A stretch of 64,000 nt of DNA from contig CAVOXI010000001.1 of the NCBI GenBank assembly GCA_963700395.1, positions 1,240,001 to 1,304,000 of the forward strand, read 5' to 3'. The DNA is from Prado023 sp963700395 (GTDB lineage: Bacteria > Actinomycetota > Actinomycetes > S36-B12 > CAIYMF01). The position numbers and the translations under genes are program-made. A model generated the notes under the pieces. That model did no database searches. It saw only the letters and a program-made list of their open reading frames with translations, and was not told where the DNA came from. Shown here in pieces: positions 53,136 to 61,306 of the stretch (its first letter is position 1; every line of letters begins with the position of its first letter).

Positions 53136-53180
53136 GGTGTGAACGGAATCGACCATCAAATGGTCCATTCCGTTCACACC
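53136..53180. repeat. 45-bp palindrome, copy 2 (after leuS)
   Basis: Two 21-bp arms, 53136-53156 and 53160-53180, around the loop CAA. It matches copy 1 (24217-24261) nearly throughout. One base pair differs by a compensatory T-A to A-T change, and one arm base is mismatched (TCGACC against GGTCCA). It lies 11 nt after the leuS stop and just before the degV promoter. Confidence 0.9.
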
Positions 53181-53191
53181 ACGACCGCCGG

Positions 53192-55679
53192 TCAACCAGG
53201 AACGACGTTGACGAGCTTCGGAGGGCGCACGATCACGGCGCGCGGCTCCCGGTCACCGACCGCCGCCACCACCGCCGGCGTGGCCAGCGCCAGCGCGCGC
53301 AGCTCCGCCTCGGAGATGTCAGGAGACACCTCGAGGCGCTCGCGCACCTTGCCAGCCACCTGGACGACGCACGTCACCGACTCCTGGACCAGCAGCGCCG
53401 GGTCGACTGCCGGCCATCCGGCGAGGGCCACGCATGGCTCGTGTCCGAGGCGGTCCCACATCTCCTCGGCCGTGTACGGGGCCACGAGCGACAACATGAC
53501 CGCGACGGCCTCGGCTGCCTCGCGGACAGCCGGGTCAGCGGGTCCGACCCCGGAGTCGATCGCCTTGCGGGCGGCGTTGACCAGCTCCATCGTCCTGGCG
53601 ACAGCCACGTTGAACCGGTAGGTCTCCACGGCCAAGGCGGCGTCGTGGACCGAGCGGTGCGTGATCCGGCGCAGCGCCATGTCACCGTCCGCCGGGTCGG
53701 TGCCGGGGGCGCTGGTGACGTCACCGGCCAACCGCCACGCACGGGCCAGGAACTTCTTCGAGCCGCCGGGCGACACGTCAGCCCAGTCGATGTCGTCCTC
53801 CGGCGGACCTGCGAACACCATGGTCAGGCGCACGGCGTCCACGCCATGGACGGCGAGCTCGTCGGACAGTCGCACCAGGTTGCCGCGCGACTTGCTCATG
53901 GCCGAGCCGTCCATCTGGACCATGCCCTGGTTGAGCAGCCGCGAGAACGGCTCGACCGCGTCGAGCATCCCCATGTCGTGGATGACCTTGGTGAAGAAGC
54001 GCGCATAGAGCAGGTGCAGGATCGCGTGGGTCACACCGCCGACGTACTGGTCGATCGGCAGCCACGAATTGGCCTGCTCCGGGTCGAACGGTCCGTCGGA
54101 CTTGGCCGGGTCCAGGTAGCGCAGGAAGTACCACGACGAGTCGACGAACGTGTCCATGGTGTCCGGGTCGCGCCGCGCCGGGCCCCCGCAGCGCGGGCAG
54201 TCGACGACCGACCACTCGTCCAGGGCGCCCAGGGGCGAGGCCCCCTTCGGCGTGAGGTCCAGGCCCTGGGCGCTCGGAAGCTCCACGGGGAGCTGGTCCT
54301 CGGGCACCGGCACCTCACCGCACCCGGGGCAGTGGATGATCGGGATGGGCGTGCCCCAGAACCGCTGGCGGCTGATCAGCCAGTCGCGCAGTCGGTAGTT
54401 GACGGCTGCGCTGCCCCGGCCCTCCTCGTCGAGCCACTGGATCATCCGGGCGATCGCGGCGTCCTTGTCCAGCCCGTCGAGCGGACCGGAGTTCACGTGC
54501 GGCGCCGTCGTCCGCTGTTGCGACCCCGGTGTCCAGCGGGTCCGTGTCGGACTCGACGACAACCCGGACCGGCAGGTTGAACGTGCGCGCGAACTCCAGG
54601 TCGCGCTGGTCGTGGGCGGGCACGGCCATGATCGCGCCGGTGCCGTAGTCGGCCAGCACGTAGTCGGAGGCGTAGATCGGCAGGCGCTCGTCGTTGACGG
54701 GGTTCACCGCGAACCGGTGCAGGAACACCCCCGTCTTGGGGCGGTCGCTGGCCATGCGGTCGATGTCGGTCTCACGCTTCGTGGCCACGAGGTACTCGGC
54801 GAACTCCGCCTCCGCCGGCGTCCCCGCGGCGAGCTCGGCGGCCAGGTCGGAGTCCGCGGCGACCACGAAGAACGTCGCGCCGAACAGCGTGTCGGGCCGC
54901 GTCGTGTACACGGTCACCGGCTCGTCGCGGCCCTCGATCGCGAACTGGACCTCAGCGCCGGTGGAGCGCCCGATCCAGTTGCGCTGCATGTGCAGGACCT
55001 TGTCGGGCCACTGCCCCTCGAGCAGGCTCATGTCGTCGAGCAGCCGGTCGGCGTAGTCGGTGATCTTCAGGTACCACTGGGTGAGCTTCTTCTTCGTGAC
55101 CACCGAGTCGCACCGCTCGCACAACCCACCCACGACCTGCTCGTTGGCAAGCACGGTCTGGTCCGTCGGGCACCAGTTGACCGCGCTGTCCTTGCGGTAG
55201 GCCAGGCCGCGCTCGAACATCTTCAGGAAGAACCACTGGTTCCAGTGGTAGAACTCCGGGTCGCAGGTGTTGAGCACACGGTCCCAGTCGAACGAGCACC
55301 CGTAGCGGCGCATCGACTCCTTCTGGGTGGCGATGTTCTCGTAGGTCCAGGCCCGCGGATCGGCGCTGTTCTTGATGGCTGCGTTCTCGGCCGGCAGGCC
55401 GAAGGCGTCCCAGCCGATCGGGTGCAGCACGTTGAAGCCCTGCTGGACCCAGTAGCGGGCGAGGACGTCGCCCAGGGCGTAAGCCTCGGCGTGGCCCATG
55501 TGCAGGTCACCCGACGGGTAGGGGAACATGTCCAGGACGTACTTGCGGGGGCGGTCGTCGTCGGGGCGCCCGGAGCGGAACGGCGCGAGGCGGTCCCACA
55601 CCTCGAGCCACTTGTCCTGCAGGGCGGTGGGGTCATAACCCTCACGGGTCTCGGCGGTCTCCGACGGGCTGGCGCTCAT
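53192..55679 (-). CDS. leuS: Leucyl-tRNA synthetase, reading frame interrupted near 54504
   Basis: About 828 residues after repair; essential. The HIGH motif is PYPSGDLHMGHAEAYALGD and the KMSKS motif is DGSAMSKSRGNLV. The editing domain (TVYTTRPDTLFGATFF, YGTGAIMAVPAHDQRD) is in the first frame. The remainder starts in the next frame after DDGA, with HVNSGPLDGLDKDAAIARMIQWL, the zinc insert (CPGCGEVP, CPRCGGPA) and the anticodon domain. One extra C in GGCGCCGCACG (near 54504) is enough to explain it. TACCCT lies 8 nt before the ATG at 55679. The sequence is otherwise intact. Confidence 0.94.
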
Positions 55680-55687
55680 GGGGCACA

Positions 55688-55693
55688 AGGGTA
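55688..55693 (-). promoter_or_regulatory. -10 hexamer of a leaderless promoter (leuS)
   Basis: TACCCT on the minus strand, 8 nt before the ATG at 55679. Confidence 0.45.
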
Positions 55694-56011
55694 GTCGCTG
55701 TGCTCAGTGGCCCCATCCCGCGCGTTCCCCGCCACCGCCGCCCGGCGGTGGGCGTTGCCCGCCGGATGTGGCCCGCATCGCGCGGGGAGCGAACCACCTG
55801 GCGCGCAACGCCCGGGATCGTGGGCATGGGCGCCGGATCGCTGCGCCCTGGGTCTGGACCTTGCCCGCCCCTGGGCACGAGACTGGCCCCCCGGGCGTGT
55901 TCAGCGAGCCGGCCGGGGCGCGCCATGGGCAGGCTCGTCCGACCGGGCTCTCCGGCCCGCGCCGCCCGACGAGCTGTTCGGCCCACGAGCGAGGACCCAC
56001 GAGGAGGCTTC
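55694..56011. other. Intergenic region between leuS and the 134-aa protein gene
   Basis: About 320 bp with no convincing gene. A perfect small hairpin (CCACCGCC-GCCC-GGCGGTGG, 55732-55751) lies near the leuS end. The right end carries the GAGGAGG ribosome site of the next gene. No T-box or leader peptide was seen in front of leuS. Confidence 0.4.
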
Positions 56012-56416
56012 ATGACTGAGGCGGGCACCAAGGACGACCCCTGGCAGCTGAGCACCGCCCCGGGCACGTCGAAGTACACGATGTACGCCGACACGGAGTC
56101 CGACCCACCGCTGCTGGTGTGCCAGGTCGGCTCGACCCGGCTGACCTACCTGCTGGCCTCCATCGAGGACCTGCGTGCGATGCTCGTCGCCCACGGCGAC
56201 TGGATGCCACTGGGCGCCGCGGACGAGAACAAGCCCGCCGCCGAGGGCACGATCGAGGCCTGGGGTCGCTCGGCCGACAACCCGGTGGGCGGGTGGTACG
56301 GGCAGCGCAAGGGCTACCGAGGGCGGTTCGGGATGTACCTGCCCCCCCTGCTGGAGCACCTGGGACACATCGAGCTGGAGCACAACGCACGCAACAACCG
56401 GGCTCGCGCACTGTGA
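56012..56416 (+). CDS. Conserved actinomycete protein (DUF6855-like)
   Basis: A 134-residue soluble protein. It begins with GTKDDPWQLSTAPGTSKYTMYAD, has a central strand-helix region (LLVCQVGSTRLTYLLASIEDL), then GDWMPLGAADENKPAAEGTIEAWGR-SADNPVGGWYGQRKGYRGRFGMYLPPLLEHLGHIELEH and NARNNRARAL. The strongly conserved GGWYG-RKGYRGRFGMYLPP block is what I recall for the DUF6855 family, which has no known role. GAGGAGG 5 nt before the ATG. It precedes tRNA-Ala on the same strand. Confidence 0.7.
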   Translation: MTEAGTKDDPWQLSTAPGTSKYTMYADTESDPPLLVCQVGSTRLTYLLASIEDLRAMLVAHGDWMPLGAADENKPAAEGTIEAWGRSADNPVGGWYGQRKGYRGRFGMYLPPLLEHLGHIELEHNARNNRARAL

Positions 56417-56472
56417 GGTGAGGACCGCAGTGGCCCGCGTGGTCGCGCGGAGCAGTGGCCCGCCTGAGGATT

Positions 56473-56501
56473 TTCGCTGACGGCGCGGCCTGGGTTAGAC
56501 T
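56473..56501 (+). promoter_or_regulatory. Candidate promoter of tRNA-Ala
   Basis: TTCGCT (56473-56478) and TAGACT (56496-56501) with a 17-bp spacer. The -10 box ends 12 nt before the mature tRNA, the same distance as for tRNA-Asn. The -35 box is weak. Confidence 0.4.
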
Positions 56502-56513
56502 TCGGCCGTATTC

Positions 56514-56586
56514 GGGGCTGTGGCGCAGCTGGTAGCGCACCTGCATGGCATGCAGGGGGTCAGGGGTTCGAGTCCCCTCAGCTCCA
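56514..56586 (+). tRNA. tRNA-Ala (anticodon GGC)
   Basis: A 73-nt cloverleaf. The acceptor GGGGCTG pairs with CAGCTCC (one G-U), discriminator A, CCA not encoded. The D-arm has GCGCAGCTGGTAGCGC, the anticodon stem CCTGC/GCAGG encloses ATGGCAT with anticodon GGC, and the T-loop is GGTTCGAGTCC. A perfect hairpin follows. Confidence 0.97.
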
Positions 56587-56593
56587 CAATGTT

Positions 56594-56624
56594 CAGAGGC
56601 CCCCGCACTCCGCGGGGGCCTCTG
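56594..56624 (+). terminator. Terminator of tRNA-Ala
   Basis: CAGAGGCCCCCGC (56594-56606) and GCGGGGGCCTCTG (56612-56624) form a perfect 13-bp stem with a 5-nt loop, 8 nt after the tRNA. No U-tract. Confidence 0.8.
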
Positions 56625-56890
56625 ATCGTGTGTGGTCAGCCAGTGAAGGCTCGCGCGTGTTGCTCGCTCGCGCGGGGGCGAGCCGGTTCAGGGTTCGGCC
56701 AGTCCTCCCGCCGCTCGGCCCCTCCTCCCAGCGGCTAAGGCGTGCTGCGCCGTCCCTGAGGTGGCAGCTCCAGCTCCTAGGTATCCCGAGGGACCCGAAG
56801 ATACGGACTTCACCCGATGTGGCGCCCCCCACTCAGGGCGAATTCTTGGGTTCAGGCCGACAAGGGCCGGCCGGTACCCAGGAGGTCACC

Positions 56891-57076
56891 ATGAGCCAGA
56901 TCACGCTGACGAGCCCCTTCCAGGCACTCGTCAACACCAGGTTGTTCCACCGTTCGCATGTCCGTCCCGCCCGCACCCGTCAGTCCGACGTGCAGCTCCC
57001 CCCGCGAGGCTCCTCGAGCGTCAACGGCCACGAGCTGACCATGGCCCAGGCACGGCTGTTCACCGCCCTGCGCTGA
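56891..57076 (+). CDS. 61-aa small protein coupled to LuxR regulator gene
   Basis: A 61-residue basic protein with no recognised family. GGAGG lies 5 nt before the ATG. The sequence starts MSQITLTSPFQALVNTRLFH and has a basic middle (RSHVRPARTRQSD) and an end ELTMAQARLFTALR. No signal peptide or membrane segment. Its stop codon overlaps the ATG of the LuxR gene (TGATG), so translation of the two is coupled. It could be a leader peptide, a partner of the regulator or a conserved small protein; the sequence does not decide. Confidence 0.55.
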   Translation: MSQITLTSPFQALVNTRLFHRSHVRPARTRQSDVQLPPRGSSSVNGHELTMAQARLFTALR

Positions 57077-60000
57077 TGACGGGGACCACATCGCCGGTCC
57101 CGACGCTGGTCGGGGGGCCGGGGGCTGGTGACGACCGCCTGTCCGCTGGCACGATGGACCCCGTGGTCCGGGCGGTGCTGGCGGATCCCACCAGAGGGCC
57201 GATGGTGGGTCGCTCCCGGGAGCTCAAGGAGCTCCGGGAGCGGTTCGCCGTGGCCAGCCGTGGCGATCCACAGGTGGTCGTCATCGGCGGAGAGGCCGGG
57301 ATCGGCAAGTCCAGGCTGGTCGCGGAGTTCGCCGACGGCCTCAACAGCGACGCACGCCTCGTCGTCGGCCACTGCCTCGAGCTGGGCCCGGATGCACCGC
57401 CCCTGGCGCCGTTCGCGGCCATCGTGCGGTCGCTGGCGGCCGCGATCGGCCCCGAGCACCTGGCCGAGCTGGCCGGGCCCGGCATCTCCGAGCTGGCCGG
57501 GCTCGCCCCGGAGCTGGGCATGGGCGGTGCGGGCGACTCACTGGGCCGAGGACGGCTGTTCGAGGCCATGGCCACCCTCGTCGAGCGGGACGCAGCCGAC
57601 CACCCCCTCGTCCTGGTCTTCGAGGACCTGCACTGGTCTGACTCCAGCACCCGGGACCTCCTGCGCTTCCTCATGCGCACCGTCAGCGAGGCCAAGGTCC
57701 TCTACCTGCTGACCTACCGCCGGGACGAGGTGCGCCGCGGGCACGCGGTGCTGCCCTGGCTGGTCGAGGTCGACCGCCTGCCGCACGCCCACAGGATCTC
57801 CCTGGACCCGCTGACCGATGCGCAGGTCGACGCCCTGGTCCACCAGGTCGCGGGAGACGTGACCGCAAGGGCGGCTGCGCGGATCCGGGAGCGCAGCCAG
57901 GGGATCCCCTTCTTCGTCGAGGAGCTCTCCGCCTGCGCCGACCGGGGCAGCCAGGTCATCCCGGAGACGCTTCGTGACCTGATGCTCACCCGCCTGGACC
58001 GCATGGCACCGCGGACACGGGAGATCCTGCGTGTGGCCTCCGCGGCAGGGACCCAGGTCGATCACGAGGTCCTGCTCACTGTCGTCGAGAGCGACGGGGC
58101 CGGCCTCGAGTCGGCCCTGCGCGAGGCCGTCGAGGGGCAGGTGCTCATGGTCGACGGCAGTCGCGAGGCCTACGCGTTCAGGCACGCCCTCATGCGGGAG
58201 GCGGTTCACGAGGACCTCCTGCCCGGGGAGCACGCCCGGCTGCACGCGCGGTACGCCATGGCCCTGGAGACGTCGGCACGTCCCGAACGGGCCAGTGAGA
58301 TCGCCCACCACTGGAGCTCGGCCCACGAGGCCGACCGGTCGTTCGAATGGTCCCTGCGTGCCGCCGACCAGGCCCGTTCGATCTATGCCTGGCGTGAGCA
58401 GCTGTCCCATCTGGAGCGTGCCCTGGATCTGTGGGACCAGGTCGGGGCGCCCGAGCAGCTGGCCGGGTTCGACCGCGTCGAACTGATGATGCGCACCAGT
58501 GGCGCGGCCTCGCGGGCGGGGCTGCCGGAACGGTCGATGGCCCTGCTCGACGCCGCACGCGCCGAGTTGGACCCTGACGCGGAGCCCGAGCGGGTTGCCC
58601 ACCTGCTGGTCAAGCGGGCCCTGCAGTGCGAGGGCGTGGGGATCGACCCGATGGGCGATCTCGATGATGCGCTGGCCCTTGCCGGGCCCGGCTCCCGAGA
58701 CCGCGCCGCCGCCCTGGTGGCCCGTGCCTCGTTCCTCATGGTCGACGGCCAGATGGAGCGTTCCCGGGAGACGTCCGAGCTGGCGCTTGCCGCCGTCGAG
58801 GAGCGGGGGGACATCAAGCAGCTGAGCGACGCGCACAACACGCTGGGATGCGTCCTGTTCCAGCTGGGCAACAGTGCGCAGGGCCAGCACCACCTCGACC
58901 TCGCGCACCACTTCGCCGTCACCGCGGGAAGCGGGCACGAGTTGTTCCGCTACTACGGCAACTACTCCGACCTGCTGATCGGCGCGGGACGGTTCCGCGA
59001 GGCCGCCGACATGGCTCGCGAGGGCCGCCGCGCCGCCGCCGAGCAGGGCCTGTCGCGGACCCAGGGCGCCTTCATGGCGGGCAACGAGGTCGAGGCTGAA
59101 GTCCTCGCCGGGCACTGGGACGACGCCCTGGCCACGATCGAGGAAGCCCTGCGGCTCGAGCCGCCGCCGGTCAGCCGCGGCCACCTGCGCACCCTCCAGG
59201 CAACGATCCTCGGTCGCCGGGGGGATGTCAGGGAGGCCGTCGATGCCGCGGACCTGGCCGCCGAGCACCTCACCGCCGCACAGAACCAGCCCCAGCACAT
59301 GCTCCCGCTGGCAACCGTCCGCGCCGAGCTCGCGGTCGCCGACGGGGACCACCACAGTGCCCTGGAGGGGATGCGCGAGGCCGCGCGCTCCGCGGGCGCC
59401 ATCGTCCCGACCTCGGCAGGGTGGCCCTTCGTGTGGGCGTGGGCCCGGATCCTCCTGGATGCCGGGGCCGTCGAGCCTCCCGAGCTGGGCGCGATGGTCG
59501 AGCACCTGTGCGAGGCCAGCCCGCACCCCGGGTGGCGCGCCCTGACCTCGGCGCAGTCGACGGCGCTGGCCGAGCACGCGCTGGCATCCCCCGACTCGGA
59601 CCCGGCGGCCGTCCCCGGACCCGATCCGGCCGGCACGACGTGGGGAGCCGCCGTCCGCGCCCTTTCGGAGGGCGAGGGCTTGGCCCACGAGCTGGCCGAC
59701 GCTCGGATCCGGTTCGCCCACGAGCTCCTCGCCGTCGGGCGCCGGGACGACGCCGCGGCCGAGCTCAGCGCGGCCTGGAACACGATCCACGAGCTGGACG
59801 ACCAGTCGCTGGTCGCCCCAGCGTCACGCGTGGCCGCGGCGGGTCGGATCCCCGTCCCCCGTGCGGAACGCCCCTCGGCCATGGACGGTGCCCGGTTGCT
59901 GACGCCCCGCGAGCGCGAGGTCCTGTCCCTGGTCGCAGCCGGGCGGAGCAACCGGATGATCGCCGAGGAGCTGTTCATCTCGGTCAAGACGGCGTCGGTG

Positions 60001-60096
60001 CACGTGTCCAACATCCTGGCCAAGCTGGAGCTGGGTTCCCGCACGGAGGCGGCGGCCTGGGCGCACACCCACCTCGCGACGACCTCGGCGCAGTAG
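57076..60096 (+). CDS. LuxR-family transcriptional regulator with AAA/NACHT-like ATPase (MalT-like LAL)
   Basis: A 1006-residue large ATP-binding LuxR (LAL) regulator. Walker A is GGEAGIGKS (71-79) after VGRSRELKELRERF, and Walker B is LVLVFEDLHWSD around residue 180. The long middle section is helical repeat (TPR-like) with many ALEE/ASEIA units, the signal-sensing part. The last 67 residues are the HTH: LTPREREVLSLVAAGRSNRMIAEELFISVKTASVHVSNILAKL. Such proteins activate genes in response to an inducer, often for sugar or polyketide pathways. The inducer and targets are unknown. The ATG overlaps the 61-aa ORF stop. Confidence 0.93.
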   Translation: MTGTTSPVPTLVGGPGAGDDRLSAGTMDPVVRAVLADPTRGPMVGRSRELKELRERFAVASRGDPQVVVIGGEAGIGKSRLVAEFADGLNSDARLVVGHCLELGPDAPPLAPFAAIVRSLAAAIGPEHLAELAGPGISELAGLAPELGMGGAGDSLGRGRLFEAMATLVERDAADHPLVLVFEDLHWSDSSTRDLLRFLMRTVSEAKVLYLLTYRRDEVRRGHAVLPWLVEVDRLPHAHRISLDPLTDAQVDALVHQVAGDVTARAAARIRERSQGIPFFVEELSACADRGSQVIPETLRDLMLTRLDRMAPRTREILRVASAAGTQVDHEVLLTVVESDGAGLESALREAVEGQVLMVDGSREAYAFRHALMREAVHEDLLPGEHARLHARYAMALETSARPERASEIAHHWSSAHEADRSFEWSLRAADQARSIYAWREQLSHLERALDLWDQVGAPEQLAGFDRVELMMRTSGAASRAGLPERSMALLDAARAELDPDAEPERVAHLLVKRALQCEGVGIDPMGDLDDALALAGPGSRDRAAALVARASFLMVDGQMERSRETSELALAAVEERGDIKQLSDAHNTLGCVLFQLGNSAQGQHHLDLAHHFAVTAGSGHELFRYYGNYSDLLIGAGRFREAADMAREGRRAAAEQGLSRTQGAFMAGNEVEAEVLAGHWDDALATIEEALRLEPPPVSRGHLRTLQATILGRRGDVREAVDAADLAAEHLTAAQNQPQHMLPLATVRAELAVADGDHHSALEGMREAARSAGAIVPTSAGWPFVWAWARILLDAGAVEPPELGAMVEHLCEASPHPGWRALTSAQSTALAEHALASPDSDPAAVPGPDPAGTTWGAAVRALSEGEGLAHELADARIRFAHELLAVGRRDDAAAELSAAWNTIHELDDQSLVAPASRVAAAGRIPVPRAERPSAMDGARLLTPREREVLSLVAAGRSNRMIAEELFISVKTASVHVSNILAKLELGSRTEAAAWAHTHLATTSAQ

Positions 60097-60120
60097 CCCG
60101 CGGCTGCGACCATCCGCGGG
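60097..60120 (+). terminator. Hairpin after the LuxR regulator gene
   Basis: CCCGCGG (60097-60103) and CCGCGGG (60114-60120), directly after the stop codon. Stem of 7 bp, loop of 10 nt. Confidence 0.5.
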
Positions 60121-60189
60121 CGGCATCAGACCGGCTCGGCAACCGTCGCCCGTGACCGTCGCCCGTGGCCGCGGACCGTCGCCGCGGCG

Positions 60190-60879
60190 TCAGGCGTCGT
60201 CGGCGCCCAGCGCGGGTTCCGGAGCGGCGGCCGCGTTGTACTCCTCCAGCCGCCATCGCGTCACCGGCTCACCGCCGGGCTCGGCCGGCAGCGTGAGCTG
60301 GCTCAGCACGCTCCATGCGCAGTTGCTGATGACACCCAGCGCTGTCCACTGCTCCGGGGCCAGCCCGAGGAGCCCTCCGATCGCGCCGCGGATGGATCCG
60401 CCGTGGCTGACGACCACCAGCGTCCCGCCTGCCGGCAGGACCGCGACCTGCCGGTCCACGGCGGCCGTCACGCGCGTCACGACCTCGCTGCGCGCCTCAC
60501 CGCCCGGCGGGCGGACGTCGTGCCCGGCGACCCAGCCGAGGAACAGGTCGCGATCCTGCGCGATGATCTCGTCGCGGGTCAGCCCCTGCCAACGGCCGCC
60601 GTCGGTCTCCCGGAGTCCGACGTCCTGGGCCACGTCGAGGTCGGTGAGGTCGGCCAGGACGCGCGCCGTCGTCACCGCACGGCTCAGGTCGCTGGAGACG
60701 ATGGCCGTCGGACCCATCCGCGCCAGGGCGGGAGCAGCAGCAGCGGCCTGCGCAAGGCCCACATCGTCGAGTGGGACATCGGTGGCTCCCTGGAACCGGT
60801 TCTCCAGGTTCCATGCCGTGCGACCGTGCCGCCAGAAGATCACCCGACGCCGCGGCGCGGCGTTCCAGCCGCCGCTCAC
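60190..60879 (-). CDS. Histidine phosphatase (phosphoglycerate mutase-like)
   Basis: A 229-residue member of the histidine phosphatase superfamily. The catalytic RHGRTAWN is near residue 20, followed by DVPLDDVGLAQA, VSSDLSRAVTTARVLA and GLRETDGGRWQGL, and the second catalytic His in VVVSHGGSIRGAI. This set is that of the broad-specificity or glucosyl-3-phosphoglycerate phosphatase type; the substrate is not resolved. The GTG start at 60879 overlaps the rsfS stop by 4 nt, as in many actinomycetes, so the two are coupled. Confidence 0.88.
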   Translation of the reverse strand: MSGGWNAAPRRRVIFWRHGRTAWNLENRFQGATDVPLDDVGLAQAAAAAPALARMGPTAIVSSDLSRAVTTARVLADLTDLDVAQDVGLRETDGGRWQGLTRDEIIAQDRDLFLGWVAGHDVRPPGGEARSEVVTRVTAAVDRQVAVLPAGGTLVVVSHGGSIRGAIGGLLGLAPEQWTALGVISNCAWSVLSQLTLPAEPGGEPVTRWRLEEYNAAAAPEPALGADDA

Positions 60880-61262
60880 GAAGTTGCGGAGCGGGGCCGG
60901 TTGACCTCCTCGGGCAGCTCGATGAGCGGGCAGTCCCGCCAGAGCCGCTCGAGGGCGTAGTGGAAGCGCTCCTCGGACTGCTGCACGTGCACCACGATCT
61001 CGTTGTAGTCCAGCAGGACCCACCGGCCCTCGGCCTCACCCTCGCGTCGAAGCGGCTTGGCCCCCTGCTTGAGCAGCGCCTCCTCGATGCCGTCCACGAC
61101 GGCCCGCACGGCGCGGTCGTTGGCCGCGGAGCAGAGCAGGAAGACGTCGGTGAGGACCAGGTGGTTGCTCACGTCGATGGCCACGATGTCCTCGGCGAGC
61201 TTCTCGGACGCGGCGTGGGCGGCGGCGACCGTCAGGGCCACAGCATGGGAGTCGGCAGTCAC
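60876..61262 (-). CDS. rsfS: Ribosomal silencing factor RsfS
   Basis: A 128-residue protein that binds uL14 and prevents 50S-30S joining in starvation. The conserved core is AAHAASEKLAEDIVAIDVSNHLVLTDVFLLCSAAN and GEAEGRWVLLDYNEIVVHVQQSEERFHYALERLW. The GTG at 61262 has TAGGCT 7 nt upstream, so it is probably leaderless. It lies between the LCP gene and the histidine phosphatase on the same strand. Confidence 0.95.
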   Translation of the reverse strand: MTADSHAVALTVAAAHAASEKLAEDIVAIDVSNHLVLTDVFLLCSAANDRAVRAVVDGIEEALLKQGAKPLRREGEAEGRWVLLDYNEIVVHVQQSEERFHYALERLWRDCPLIELPEEVNRPRSATS

Positions 61263-61269
61263 GCGGACG

Positions 61270-61275
61270 AGCCTA
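61270..61275 (-). promoter_or_regulatory. -10 hexamer of a leaderless promoter (rsfS)
   Basis: TAGGCT on the minus strand, 7 nt before the GTG at 61262. Confidence 0.4.
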
Positions 61276-61306
61276 CCTCCCTGAACACGGGCCTGCGGGC
61301 AGCCGA

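Noticed and set aside
55907..56011. Upstream extension of the 134-aa protein
   Set aside because: The frame is open to 55700, but the extra part is Arg/Pro-rich, and the strong GAGGAGG site lies directly before the ATG at 56012.
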